64,000 nt of DNA from Peribacillus simplex (GCF_001578185.1 NZ_CP011008.1:896001-960000), one strand, 5' to 3'. Positions 1 through 8,739 are shown, numbered from the stretch's first letter. Notes: a model not told the origin generated them from the letters alone. Program-made: numbers and translations.

Positions 1-2
1 TG

Positions 3-1244
3 GTAAAAGTGAGTATGCTGGCAAATTGCATTGAATCGATTTCCTCTGGAAACCCGATCCTTCTATATGAAGGGGGAAGCGATGGATTTTCTTTAGGATT
101 GTCCAAATGGGAAAAGCGAGCGATTGAAGAACCTGTGGCAGAGAGTGGAGTTAGGGGGTCACGAGAGGGATTTATTGAATCGCTAGAGGTAAATACGTCC
201 CAATTGCGACGCATTATTAAAAGTCCTGCCCTTAAAATACAATCGATGAAGATCGGAACTCTTACCAGGACGAATGTTTCAATTGCTTATATTGATGGAC
301 TTGCGGATAAAACACTGATTGAAGAGATTACAACTCGGTTGGAACGAATTAAAATAGACGGTATTTTAGAAAGCGAGTACATCGAGGAAATGATTGAGGA
401 CAATCCGTTTTCACCTTTCCCTCAGATCATGTCGACAGAACGGCCGGATGTAGCCTGTTCTAGTTTGCTGGAGGGACGAGCTGTCATTCTTGTAGAAGGA
501 ACCCCTTTTACTTTAATTGCACCAATATCCTTCTTTTCTTTGATTCAATCACAAGAGGATTATGCTCAACGTTTTATGGCAGGCACTTTTATCCGTTGGT
601 TGCGTTATTTTTTCATGTTTTTATCCCTTTTGCTCCCGTCCCTATATGTTGCCATTTTGACGTTCCATCATGAGGCGGTCCCAACCGCCCTCCTGCTAAG
701 CGTAGCAGCATCACGGGAATCGGTCCCTTTTCCTGCAATAGTAGAGGCATTGGCTATGGAAATTACGTTTGAAGCACTAAGAGAGGCAGGGGTTCGATTG
801 CCGAAGCAGGTAGGTTCTGCCGTCAGCATTGTTGGAGCGCTAGTGATTGGTCAAGCTTCCGTACAAGCGGGCTTGGTTTCAGCGCCAATGGTCATTGTGG
901 TTGCAATTACGGGAATCGCTTCTTTTATGATGCCTCGTTATATTGCCGGAATTGCTTTCCGGATGCTGCGTTTTCCAATGATGCTACTTGCCGGTACCTT
1001 AGGACTGCTTGGCATCATGATGGGGATCATCGCCATAGTCATTCACTTATGCAGCTTACGTTCCTTTGGCGTTCCATACTTAGCGCCACTGGCACCGTTA
1101 AAAGGTAAAGAGCTGAAAGATGTGCTGTGGAGAGCCCCTTGGTGGATGATGGATTCACGCCCGCGTCTCACAGGGGATTCTAATGTATACCGTCAAGCCC
1201 CGGAACAGAAACCAAATCCAAAAAGGGGGAGTGAAACGGAGTGA
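3..1244 (+). CDS. Spore germination receptor A subunit (GerA/GerKA family), 5' end outside window
   Basis: GerA-family A subunit of an inner-spore-membrane germinant receptor. The reading frame is open to the first base and has no ribosome site near the first GTG, so the N-terminus is probably upstream of the window; family members run near 480-540 residues and only about 410 are visible. The visible part has a soluble N-terminal domain, then from about residue 195 several hydrophobic segments and the conserved membrane core containing PFPAIVEALAME, followed by a polar tail. The stop overlaps the next gene's start by 4 bases, as expected for an A-C-(D)-B operon. Family call is firm; the germinant cannot be read from sequence. 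Confidence 0.93.
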   Translation, partial: VKVSMLANCIESISSGNPILLYEGGSDGFSLGLSKWEKRAIEEPVAESGVRGSREGFIESLEVNTSQLRRIIKSPALKIQSMKIGTLTRTNVSIAYIDGLADKTLIEEITTRLERIKIDGILESEYIEEMIEDNPFSPFPQIMSTERPDVACSSLLEGRAVILVEGTPFTLIAPISFFSLIQSQEDYAQRFMAGTFIRWLRYFFMFLSLLLPSLYVAILTFHHEAVPTALLLSVAASRESVPFPAIVEALAMEITFEALREAGVRLPKQVGSAVSIVGALVIGQASVQAGLVSAPMVIVVAITGIASFMMPRYIAGIAFRMLRFPMMLLAGTLGLLGIMMGIIAIVIHLCSLRSFGVPYLAPLAPLKGKELKDVLWRAPWWMMDSRPRLTGDSNVYRQAPEQKPNPKRGSETE

Positions 1245-2485
1245 ATAATAGCTGGAGGCGAAAAAGGATATTGGAGAAAGGAAAAAGGCGTCATTTCATG
1301 AAAAGCGTCCTTCTTTTGCTCGGTATTTGTGGAACGACCCCTTTTCTAAGCGGTTGTTGGGATCGAGTGGAAATCACTGATTTGGCGGTTGTCACAGCAG
1401 CCGCCATCGATAAGAAGGATGATAATCAAATCGAACTATCCGTCCAAGTCTTTATTCCAAGTTCAATAAGTAGCGGAGGAGGTCAAGGAGGGTCCAGTCA
1501 AGGAGGGGGTGGGGTTACGACATTGGTGAGATCTGAAAAAGGCTCCAATATTTCAGATGCATTGTCTAGGCTTCAAAGCAAGCTTCCGCGAAAAGTATTT
1601 TGGGGACATTGTAAAGTATTTGTATTCGGTGAAAAGTTAGCGAAGGAAGGAGTTCAAGAGCAGCTGGATTTTTTGCTGCGCCATCCGCAGCCAAGAGAGA
1701 AAGCAAATGTGTATGTAAGCAAAGGGAAAGCAAAGCCTATCCTTGAATCTTTGCCGCCCCTGGAAAACTATTCAGGGGAAGTGCTTAGAGAACTATCTGA
1801 TTTACATATCGGGATGCTGGTCACACTACAGGATTTAGATGAAATGTTAACGGGTAAGCCTCAAGCGGCCGTAATTCCATTCATTAAAATATTACCTCCA
1901 GGGAAAGGGCAAACGAAATTACAGGGGATTCCTTACATTGTCGGATCAGCCGTGTTCAAAAAAGATAAAATGACTGGAACGATAACTGAAAAGGAAACTA
2001 GAGGGCTATTGTGGTTAAGGGATGAAATAGAATCATATACCGTGACCTTACAACCAAAAGGTGTGAAAGGGGAGATTTCTTTAAATCCAGTGACAGCCAA
2101 AGTCAAGATCATTCCGCAAATTATCAATGACAAATGGAAATTGTTGGTGAAGGTAAATACAGAAGGAGCTGTTATACAAAATGGAACGAATTTAGACCTT
2201 TCAAGTCCAAAATCTTTAAAAATGGCAGAACGAGCCTATCAAAAAGATATAGAAAAACGCATCGAGCTGGCTTTTCTGAATACACAGCATAAGAAATCGG
2301 ACATTTTAGGGTTAGGTAAAGATTTCTATAGGAAATATCCTAAACAGTTTAATAAGGTCGAAAACCACTGGGATGAGATATTCGCGGAAATGGAAGTGGA
2401 AATCGATGTTATGGCCTATATTCGAAGACAGGGCTATATTAACAAACCTGCAGGTTTATCTGAAAATGAGGTGAAGGACAAGTGA
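1241..2485 (+). CDS. Ger(x)C-family germination lipoprotein (C subunit)
   Basis: C subunit of the same germinant receptor, a lipoprotein expected on the outer face of the spore inner membrane. A signal peptide ends in the lipobox LSGC followed by WDR, the usual Ger(x)C beginning (CWDRVEI). The GTG start overlaps the A gene; an internal ATG at 1298 gives a shorter leader starting MKSVLLLLG and is at least as plausible. A Gly/Ser-rich loop (about residues 82-92) interrupts the N-terminal domain. The end overlaps the next small gene by 4 bases, suggesting translational coupling. Length about 395-414 residues is normal for the family. Confidence 0.92.
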   Translation: MNNSWRRKRILEKGKRRHFMKSVLLLLGICGTTPFLSGCWDRVEITDLAVVTAAAIDKKDDNQIELSVQVFIPSSISSGGGQGGSSQGGGGVTTLVRSEKGSNISDALSRLQSKLPRKVFWGHCKVFVFGEKLAKEGVQEQLDFLLRHPQPREKANVYVSKGKAKPILESLPPLENYSGEVLRELSDLHIGMLVTLQDLDEMLTGKPQAAVIPFIKILPPGKGQTKLQGIPYIVGSAVFKKDKMTGTITEKETRGLLWLRDEIESYTVTLQPKGVKGEISLNPVTAKVKIIPQIINDKWKLLVKVNTEGAVIQNGTNLDLSSPKSLKMAERAYQKDIEKRIELAFLNTQHKKSDILGLGKDFYRKYPKQFNKVENHWDEIFAEMEVEIDVMAYIRRQGYINKPAGLSENEVKDK

Positions 2486-2703
2486 GATGGGGGACTTTTT
2501 TGTGTACAACCGTGATTGTAATTCTAATCATTTTGTATGAATGGCCGAAAATGAAAAAAAATCCTAAAAAAGATAAAGTGGCATTTGTTACACTGCTCCT
2601 CACTGGCTTGGTTTTGTCCATGTTCAATCTCCCACAGATGTCAGGGCCCACTCAATGGGTGGAGACTCTTTTCAGGCCATTTGCAGAGTTTATGGAAAAG
2701 TGA
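2482..2703 (+). CDS. Small two-TM germinant receptor D subunit
   Basis: A 73-residue protein with two predicted membrane segments (about residues 7-19 and 36-52) separated by a basic loop (KMKKNPKKDK). Small D proteins of about 75 residues with two membrane spans are known accessory members of several Bacillus GerA-type operons, where they modulate germination. It starts 4 bases inside the C gene and precedes the B gene, the usual location. A degraded second copy lies after the first B gene. Confidence 0.8.
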   Translation: MRWGTFLCTTVIVILIILYEWPKMKKNPKKDKVAFVTLLLTGLVLSMFNLPQMSGPTQWVETLFRPFAEFMEK

Positions 2704-2759
2704 GTCTATTAGTGGGTGTTGCGGGATTAATTTCATTCTATTAAGAAAGGAGGAAGCAG

Positions 2760-3860
2760 ATGGAGAAAGGGAAAATTTCATCTCTGCAGATGGCATTCAT
2801 GTTGTATCCGGCGATTGTGGCAACGGCTATTCTCGGTGTTCCCAGCATCACAGCCAAATATGCCAAAACTGATTTATGGCTCTCCCCCATTTTTGCTGCG
2901 CTCATAGGGTATTTGACGGTGTATATCGCTTATAAACTGCACCAACTTTATCCAAAACAAACGGTGATCCAATTCACTGAAAAGATCATTGGTCGGATTC
3001 TGGGGAAAATTTTCGGTTTTTTACTCTTACTTTTTTATATCCAGAACACGGGGCTAATCCTTAGATCCTACGCAGAATTTGTTGTCGGCTCTTTTCTGGT
3101 ACGTACCCCGATTAGTGTGATCATGATATCGATGGTGATTCTGTGTGCGTTCATCGTACGCGGGGGAATAGAAGTGTTGGGGCGAGCTGCTGAATTGTTT
3201 GTACCTGTTTTCATTTTTCCAATCTTTATCTTAATCCTCTTGCTGATTCCTGATCTCGAATTTAAGAATATATTCCCGGTATTGGGGGATGGTATAATGC
3301 CCCCAATCAAGGGTGCGATTGTACCGGGTGGATGGTTCAGCGAGTTTTTCCTGATCATTTTTCTTCTCCCTTTCTTGGCAGATATGAAAAAAGGGATGAA
3401 ATCAGGGATGATGACTGTGTTTACCGTGATGATGACGTTAATTGTGGTGAATCTTATGGTTCTATTTGTACTTGGGTCAACCACATCCACAAAACTTTAC
3501 CCCCTGATGAATGTATCTCGATACATCAGTTTGGCCGACTTTTTTGAACATGTAGAGTCCGCCGTCATGGCGGTATGGATAGTGGGGGCGTTTGTGAAAA
3601 TTTCCGTTTTTTATTATGTATCTGCTTTAGGTACAGCGCAGTGGCTGAATCTCTCCGACTATCGGCCTGTTGTATGGCCGATAGGGATCTTGATTGTCAT
3701 ATTCAGTTTGTGGTCGTTGCCTAGCTCTATGGATGTCAGTCGTAATGATATTAACGTCTTCCCTTTACAAGGAATTTTGATGCAAACGATTATTCCTCTG
3801 TTATTGTTGGTGATTGCTGTTGTAAGGAAAAGAAATCGTAAAGGAACCGAAACCAGCTGA
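2760..3860 (+). CDS. GerB-family germinant receptor permease-like subunit, copy 1
   Basis: B subunit of the receptor, a polytopic membrane protein of the APC superfamily (GerAB/spore permease) with about ten hydrophobic segments. The start ATG follows AGGAGG by a normal spacing and gives MEKGKISSLQM, the family's typical N-terminus; 366 residues is the normal length. The B subunit is thought to carry the germinant-binding pocket. A paralogue agreeing at roughly four of five positions by eye follows directly, with the same start context, pointing to a local tandem duplication. Confidence 0.92.
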   Translation: MEKGKISSLQMAFMLYPAIVATAILGVPSITAKYAKTDLWLSPIFAALIGYLTVYIAYKLHQLYPKQTVIQFTEKIIGRILGKIFGFLLLLFYIQNTGLILRSYAEFVVGSFLVRTPISVIMISMVILCAFIVRGGIEVLGRAAELFVPVFIFPIFILILLLIPDLEFKNIFPVLGDGIMPPIKGAIVPGGWFSEFFLIIFLLPFLADMKKGMKSGMMTVFTVMMTLIVVNLMVLFVLGSTTSTKLYPLMNVSRYISLADFFEHVESAVMAVWIVGAFVKISVFYYVSALGTAQWLNLSDYRPVVWPIGILIVIFSLWSLPSSMDVSRNDINVFPLQGILMQTIIPLLLLVIAVVRKRNRKGTETS

Positions 3861-3866
3861 CTGGGC

Positions 3867-3990
3867 ATTTTTTATGCTAAATATCCTATCAAAAAGGTGC
3901 TATCTATGTTCGTACTCGCGCAGAGGGCAGGACTAACTGAATGGATTGCATCTCTTTTTTTAGCCGTTTGAAGAGTTTATGAAAAAGTAA
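3867..3990 (+). pseudogene. Degraded second copy of the germinant receptor D gene
   Basis: The gap between the two gerB paralogues still reads as a decayed D gene. In one frame 3867-3896 gives IFYAKYPIKK, matching ILYEWPKMKK of the intact D protein, and runs straight into VLSMFVLAQRAGLTEW, matching VLSMFNLPQMSGPTQW. A one-base slip near 3957 then leads to PFEEFMKK and a stop, matching PFAEFMEK. The central basic loop and the start are gone. So the duplication carried D plus B together, and only B survived. Confidence 0.8.
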
Positions 3991-4049
3991 ATCTATCAGT
4001 GGGCTACGTGATTCCAAATTTACATACCATCACAGAAAGGAGGAAGATG

Positions 4050-5156
4050 ATGGAGAAAGGTAAAATTTCATCTCTACAGATGGCATTCTTGATGTATCCA
4101 ACGATTGTGGCAACGGCTGTTCTCGGTGTTCCAAGCATCACAGCGAAATATGCCAAAACTGATTTATGGCTTTCCCCCATTTTGGCGTCTCTCATCGGGT
4201 ATGCGACGGTGTATATCACTTATAAACTGCACAAACTTTATCCGAAACAAACGGTTATCCAATTCAGTGAACATATCATAGGTCGGATTCCGGGGAAAAT
4301 TCTCGGTTTTTTATTCTTGTTTTTTTATATCCCGATAACAGGGCAAATCCTAAGAAGTTACGGAGAATTTATTGTCGACTCTTTTCTGGTCAAAACCCCG
4401 ATTAGCGTGATCATGGCATCGATGGTACTCCTCTGTGCCTTTATGGTACGCGGAGGGATAGAGGTGATGGGGAGAGCTGCCCAATTGTTGGTTCCTGTTT
4501 TTATCTTTCCAATCCTCATTTTAATCGTCCTACTGGGCCCTGATCTTGAATTTAAGAATATATTCCCGATATTGGGGAATGGAATTATGCCTCCAATCAA
4601 GGGTTCGATTGTACCGGGTGGATGGTTCAGCGAGTTTTTTTTGATGATTTTTCTCCTCCCTTTTTTAACCGATATGAAAAAAGGGATGAAATCCGGGATG
4701 CTGTCTGTTTTTGCCGTGATGATGACGTTGATTGTGGTGAATCTTCTGGTTCTTTTTATACTCGGGTCAACAACAGCCACAAAGAATTATCCCGTGATGA
4801 ATGTATCTCGGTACATCAGTTTGGCCGACTTTTTTGAACATTTGGAGTCCGCCATCATGGCCGTATGGATAGTAGGGGCGTTTGTCAAAATTTCTGTGTT
4901 TTATTATGCGGCTGCTTTAGGTACCGCGCAGTGGCTGAATCTCTCCGACTATCGTCCTGTTGTATGGCCGATAGGGATATTGATTGTAGAATTCAGCTAT
5001 TGGTCGTATCCTAGCTCTATGGATGTCAGTCGATATGATATCATCGCCTTCCCTTTTCAAGGAATTTTGATGCAAACGATTATACCTCTGTTATTGTTGG
5101 TGATTGCTGTGATTGGGAAAAGAAAAATACAGAAAAGGGGAAGCAATTCAAGCTAA
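4050..5156 (+). CDS. GerB-family germinant receptor subunit, copy 2
   Basis: Second B-type subunit, about 368 residues, highly similar to copy 1 along its whole length. The ATG at 4050 was chosen because AGGAGG lies about seven bases upstream and the product begins MEKGKISSLQM exactly like copy 1; a longer frame from 3999 would add residues inside the dead D relic. Differences cluster in membrane segments (for example LGPDLEF versus LIPDLEF). Two B subunits sharing one A/C pair could give two receptor specificities, as described for multi-B receptors in other bacilli; that role is inferred. Confidence 0.9.
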   Translation: MEKGKISSLQMAFLMYPTIVATAVLGVPSITAKYAKTDLWLSPILASLIGYATVYITYKLHKLYPKQTVIQFSEHIIGRIPGKILGFLFLFFYIPITGQILRSYGEFIVDSFLVKTPISVIMASMVLLCAFMVRGGIEVMGRAAQLLVPVFIFPILILIVLLGPDLEFKNIFPILGNGIMPPIKGSIVPGGWFSEFFLMIFLLPFLTDMKKGMKSGMLSVFAVMMTLIVVNLLVLFILGSTTATKNYPVMNVSRYISLADFFEHLESAIMAVWIVGAFVKISVFYYAAALGTAQWLNLSDYRPVVWPIGILIVEFSYWSYPSSMDVSRYDIIAFPFQGILMQTIIPLLLLVIAVIGKRKIQKRGSNSS

Positions 5157-5247
5157 CCTTTTCTTTCAATTCTTTGGTTTAAGATGCTTGAAAAAAGTAT
5201 GGGCAAGAAAATAGACAAAAGGAGCTCTATCTTAATGTTAAAACAAA

Positions 5248-5346
5248 GTTGATTGGAACGAAAGGTTCGAGACTCCTGCTTAGAAAAGCGCTTCCATGGG
5301 AGAACCCGCAGGCGGATGGTGCAGAGGGCTCTATGTTCCAATCAAC
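5248..5346. repeat. Dispersed 99-bp element with 12-bp terminal inverted repeats, copy 1
   Basis: The ends GTTGATTGGAAC (5248-5259) and GTTCCAATCAAC (5335-5346) are perfect inverted repeats. The interior reads GCGAGACTCCT-like then CCCGCAGGCG. A second, longer copy in opposite orientation lies at 38902-39027. It has no coding capacity and sits between genes; such short repeats are common in Bacillus genomes. MITE-like mobility is inference. Confidence 0.75.
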
Positions 5347-5417
5347 GGCAAAATTTTAAAAATCTTATAAAAATTATAGAAAGACTCAATCCTTATGGAG
5401 TTTGTCTACAGTCTGCA

Positions 5418-5444
5418 ACCATTCCGTTTTCGAATGGTTTTTTT
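5418..5444 (+). terminator. Rho-independent terminator after the germination operon
   Basis: ACCATTC / GAATGGT stem with a 7-base loop, followed by a run of seven T. It lies about 260 bases after the last gerB gene, with the dispersed repeat in between. Confidence 0.65.
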
Positions 5445-5521
5445 GTTGAGTGAAAAACTTAAAAACTGGAGATCATCAGATGTACTTTGCAGCAAGTTAA
5501 AAATAATTAACAATCTTTTTC

Positions 5522-5547
5522 AAACCGTTTTGAGGTTTGTCCCGTTA
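5522..5547 (+). promoter_or_regulatory. Candidate ECF-sigma promoter (AAAC-N17-CGT)
   Basis: AAAC at 5522-5525 and CGTTA at 5543-5547 with 17 bases between, resembling the AAC/CGT promoters of ECF sigma factors. It lies about 45 bases before an operon that itself ends with an ECF sigma/anti-sigma pair, so autoregulation is plausible. The region also forms a CAAACC...GGTTTG inverted repeat, which offers another reading. Confidence 0.45.
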
Positions 5548-5589
5548 TCTATAGTACAAAGTTTTTTTTAGAAAGGAGAGAAGAAAGAC

Positions 5590-6366
5590 GTGAAGAAAAA
5601 GGTCATTTTTGTTGGGTGGATATCATTGATGTTAGTCCTGGTAGGATTTTCACCGGAAATGAATTCGAAACCGGGGCAAGCAGTCAACGATGTCGTAAAA
5701 GTATACGGTCCAGGTGGCCCTCTTGGACCAATCAAGGAAGTAGCGGAGCAATTCACCAAAGAAACGGGAATAAAAGTTGAGGTAACAGCGGGACCCGAAG
5801 AAAAATGGATTGATCAAGCCAAGCAGGATGCCGATATCATTTACGGAGGTTCCGAGTATATGCTAACTGATTTCATGCTTAACCATCCAGGTATCATTAA
5901 TGAAAAAAGCCGTACTGAATTGTACTCGAGGGCAGCTGGAATTCTGGTTAGAAAAGGAAACCCAAAGAATATACAGTCATTGGAGGATTTAACGAAGAAG
6001 GGCGTAAAGATTGTGGATGTTAATGGAGCCGGGCAACTGGGGCTATGGGAAGATTTGGCGGGAAGAAAAGGACTTATTCCTGGAATTAGCAGGAATATTG
6101 CCATTTCAGTGAAGTCCAGTGCAGAAGCTATCGAGCTATGGAAGGCAAATTCTAAATTCGACGCTTGGATAACCTATGAATCCTGGCATTACCGTCTATC
6201 GGATGTGACAGACCTGGTTCAACTCCCTGAGGAAGACAAGCTATATAGGGGAACTCCGGTAAGCATAACAAGTAAGAGCGAAAACAAGAAAAAAGCAAAA
6301 CAATTCATTGACTATCTTAAAACGGAAGAATCCCATCAAGTATTTCAAAAATGGGGATGGAAATAA
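5590..6366 (+). CDS. AcfC-like extracellular solute-binding protein
   Basis: Secreted periplasmic-binding-protein-type protein of 258 residues with an N-terminal signal/anchor segment. The mature part opens with VYGPGGPLGPIKEVAEQF and has VTAGPEEKWIDQAKQDADI, a pattern typical of AcfC-like (accessory colonization factor) members of the ModA/molybdate-binding superfamily. The GTG start is preceded by AAAGGAGAG. No transporter permease is adjacent, so it may act as an orphan sensor or binder. The ligand (oxyanion or small acid) is unknown. It is the first gene of the ECF sigma operon. Confidence 0.75.
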   Translation: MKKKVIFVGWISLMLVLVGFSPEMNSKPGQAVNDVVKVYGPGGPLGPIKEVAEQFTKETGIKVEVTAGPEEKWIDQAKQDADIIYGGSEYMLTDFMLNHPGIINEKSRTELYSRAAGILVRKGNPKNIQSLEDLTKKGVKIVDVNGAGQLGLWEDLAGRKGLIPGISRNIAISVKSSAEAIELWKANSKFDAWITYESWHYRLSDVTDLVQLPEEDKLYRGTPVSITSKSENKKKAKQFIDYLKTEESHQVFQKWGWK

Positions 6367-6388
6367 AATTTATGAGGAGTGAAAGTAT

Positions 6389-6859
6389 ATGAAAAAGTGG
6401 TTGGTATTTTCAGTTTTTATGATGGTCCTAGTTTTGACGGCGTGTGGAAATGAAGCTGATGATTCACCCAAAAAGGATCAAGTTGTTAGTGGTACTGCCG
6501 ATGAAAAAGCAGTAACCCTAAAATTATTGGAAAGTGAAACAACAGGCGAATACTTGGCTGATTCCAAGGGAATGACACTTTATTTTTTCAAGAATGATAA
6601 ATCCGGTAAAAGCAATTGCGCGGATGAATGTCTGGAGAAATGGCCGCCGTTCATGGAAAGGGATTTTGCTGTTCCAAAAGGATTTGAGGAAAAAGACTTT
6701 GGAACCATTAAAAGGGAAGATACAGGAGAAGAACAAGTAACGTACAAAGGATTTCCACTCTACTATTTTGTGAATGATAAGGCAGCGGGAGATGTCAATG
6801 GTGAAGGAGTGAAAAATGTTTGGTATATTGTAAATAATGAGACGGTTTTTCCAAAATAA
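6389..6859 (+). CDS. Lipoprotein with COG4315-type Y-X4-D repeats
   Basis: 156-residue secreted lipoprotein with lipobox LTAC. The mature part carries two copies of the 'secreted repeat of unknown function' found in COG4315 proteins: SKGMTLYFFKND, then YKGFPLYYFVNDK. Each ends in the Y-x4-D-like motif, and there is a CADECLEKWPPF segment between them with two cysteines. Function is not established; such proteins frequently accompany ECF sigma genes. GAGGAG precedes the ATG. Confidence 0.85.
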   Translation: MKKWLVFSVFMMVLVLTACGNEADDSPKKDQVVSGTADEKAVTLKLLESETTGEYLADSKGMTLYFFKNDKSGKSNCADECLEKWPPFMERDFAVPKGFEEKDFGTIKREDTGEEQVTYKGFPLYYFVNDKAAGDVNGEGVKNVWYIVNNETVFPK

Positions 6860-6867
6860 GAAAAAAA

Positions 6868-6891
6868 GGGACGATCACTGGTGGTCGTTCC
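6868..6891 (+). terminator. Hairpin between lipoprotein and sigma genes
   Basis: GGGACGATCAC / GTGGTCGTTCC pairs with two G-U pairs and is followed by a weak T-rich tract. It could attenuate sigma expression relative to the upstream genes rather than fully terminate. Confidence 0.4.
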
Positions 6892-6931
6892 TGTTGTTCG
6901 TTTTCCAAATTTACTTGGTGAGGAGTTGCAG

Positions 6932-7492
6932 GTGCGATTGAAAGAAAAACTTGATAAGGAATTGATGGCATTAGTAATGAAAAAGCATCGTCCTGCCCTG
7001 GAAGAACTTTATGACCGGCATATTAAATTAATCTATGGTTTTATTTTTAAATTCACAAATGGAAATGCTGAAAAAACTAAGGAGATTGTGCAGTTGGTCT
7101 TTTTAAAGCTCTGGACCACAAAAAGCAGTTACAATTCTGAAAAGGGGCACTTTTTAAGCTGGCTTTTGACGGTTACACGAAATGTGTGTGTCGATTATGT
7201 GCGTAAAGACAGTGTTCATATCCGGAATAACAAACACATGGACATGAGTCATCCAATTGACATAGAAGATCCGAATAATGATATAGAAAATGGGCTATTA
7301 CACAGTGAAATTGCCAATGCAAAAAGTAAGTTAAGCAAGCCGCAAAAAAGGCTGATTGATTTACTGTATTGGAAAGGGTACTCGTTAACGGAAATTGCCA
7401 AAATTGAAAATGAACCGGTTGGTACCATCAAGAGCAGACTTCATCAGTCGCTTAAATTGTTGAAAAAGCATTTGGAAGTAGGTGGTTTGTAA
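6932..7492 (+). CDS. ECF-type RNA polymerase sigma-70 factor
   Basis: Extracytoplasmic-function sigma factor with region 2 (about residues 20-90, YDRHIKLIYGFIFKFT and FLSWLLTVTRNVCVDYVRK) and region 4 with its HTH (about 125-180, YWKGYSLTEIAKIENEPVGTIKSRLHQSL). GTG at 6932 is chosen because GGTGAGGAG lies seven bases upstream; a longer frame from 6881 runs through the upstream hairpin and is unlikely. It is directly followed by an anti-sigma gene with no gap. The operon's other genes are probably part of its regulon. Confidence 0.92.
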   Translation: MRLKEKLDKELMALVMKKHRPALEELYDRHIKLIYGFIFKFTNGNAEKTKEIVQLVFLKLWTTKSSYNSEKGHFLSWLLTVTRNVCVDYVRKDSVHIRNNKHMDMSHPIDIEDPNNDIENGLLHSEIANAKSKLSKPQKRLIDLLYWKGYSLTEIAKIENEPVGTIKSRLHQSLKLLKKHLEVGGL

Positions 7493-8215
7493 ATGAATAC
7501 AAAATGCGCTAACCTGCTTTCATTTTTATCGGGTGAACTGGAGGAAAAAGAAAAAAAGGCATTCACGGAACACTTAATTCACTGCTCTGAATGCACTAGG
7601 GAGTATGAACAAATGACGGAAGCCTGGAATTCGTTGAAATGGGATTTCGAGGAAATCGAACCTTCTTCCTCCATGAAATCGGAGGTTATGAATTTTGTCT
7701 TTGAGACTGATGATGAAGTTCCAGTGATAAAGGAAAAGAAATGGAGTGGTATTTTCCTTAAGCAGTTTACACCTGTAACTTCAGGTATCTTGCTGGCCAC
7801 TCTAGTTTTGTCATTTGTGCTGTTGTATTCCAATATTCAACTAAAAAAAGAACTTACAGCCATCAATCTGCCAATGGAGGTTAAAACGTCACTATCTTTG
7901 CAGCCTGCTGATAAGACAGCTATAAAGATGAATACGGACGGTGCTGCATACATTTTGCAGCAAGGTGAAGAAAGAAGGTTAATCGTTCAGATTCAGAATT
8001 TGCCTAGCCTTCAAGAGTCCGAGGTGTATCAGGTATGGTTGCTGAAAGATGGAAAACGGACAAATGCAGGAACCTTCAAGCCTGATGAAGCAGGCACAGG
8101 ATCGTTGACATACAAACTGTCCATTAATGATCAATTCAATCAAATTGGCATCACAAAAGAACCAGATTCAAATAGTACAAAGCCTAGAGGTGATAAAATA
8201 GTTGGATCTTCATAA
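7493..8215 (+). CDS. Anti-sigma factor (zinc-finger HC2 / RskA-like)
   Basis: Cognate anti-sigma factor of the preceding sigma gene; start and stop are directly adjacent. The N-terminus holds the ZAS-type zinc site HLIHCSEC (about residues 26-33), followed by a cytoplasmic linker. One membrane segment (about 90-110, SGILLATLVLSFVLLYS) leads to an extracytoplasmic RskA-like domain with the typical VYQVWLLKDGK...AGTF core. The extracellular domain probably senses envelope stress or redox and releases sigma; the signal is unknown. Confidence 0.9.
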   Translation: MNTKCANLLSFLSGELEEKEKKAFTEHLIHCSECTREYEQMTEAWNSLKWDFEEIEPSSSMKSEVMNFVFETDDEVPVIKEKKWSGIFLKQFTPVTSGILLATLVLSFVLLYSNIQLKKELTAINLPMEVKTSLSLQPADKTAIKMNTDGAAYILQQGEERRLIVQIQNLPSLQESEVYQVWLLKDGKRTNAGTFKPDEAGTGSLTYKLSINDQFNQIGITKEPDSNSTKPRGDKIVGSS

Positions 8216-8216
8216 A

Positions 8217-8257
8217 AAATAAGAGACTTGCCCGCAAAGGGGAAGTCTCTTATTTTC
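8217..8257 (+). terminator. Terminator of the ECF sigma operon
   Basis: AATAAGAGACTT...AAGTCTCTTATT strong stem followed by TTCT, immediately after the anti-sigma stop. Confidence 0.8.
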
Positions 8258-8410
8258 TGTTCGTACCTGAATTTAATAGCTAAGTGAAATATGAATTCGA
8301 ATATAAGTGTTTACCATTCACTATCGATCACTAGCAACGAATAACCAGCATGTTTGTTGGGGGCAAATGGACTTGTTTAAGGTAAGATAAATATTGTCCT
8401 TTCATGATAT

Positions 8411-8640
8411 CTATTTATTCATTAAATCCCAACAGTACTCCCGGATCAATGCCGAAGCTTTCGTTTGACTGATAGAGAGGTCCTTCGCGACTTTCCTTGA
8501 TGATTTGTATGTTTGGTAAGATTTCCTGATCAATATCCGTTTCGTTTCATCAAGTGCTTTATCGAGAGAAGTGGGGAGATCAATCTGTGTGACCTGTTCA
8601 ACGTTCTCGGTAAAACAGTGTTCATTATTCGGCTTTTCTA
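8411..8640 (-). pseudogene. Relic of a sigma-54 activator C-terminus (TyrR/Fis-type HTH)
   Basis: On the minus strand about 76 codons remain open and read SLDKALDETKRILIRKSYQ, then SSRKVAKDLSISQTKASALI, ending in a stop at 8411. This is the usual C-terminal Fis-like HTH of PAS/AAA+ sigma-54 activators, related to the complete activator at 12866-14269. A stop lies just upstream in frame and no AAA+ domain is present, so it is a 5'-deleted fragment. Confidence 0.65.
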
Positions 8641-8739
8641 TGTTTGGAAGAAGTTATTCTTTTTGTTAGGCTTCTAATCATAGGAATAGTAATACAGATG
8701 ATGATTTTAAACAGTTCAGTATGAATACAGGAGGCAGCG

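Noticed and set aside
3068..4780. Pair of matching 140-codon minus-strand frames inside the two gerB genes (3068-3490 and 4358-4780)
   Set aside because: They mirror each other only because the genes are paralogues; no ribosome sites and composition is that of an antisense frame.
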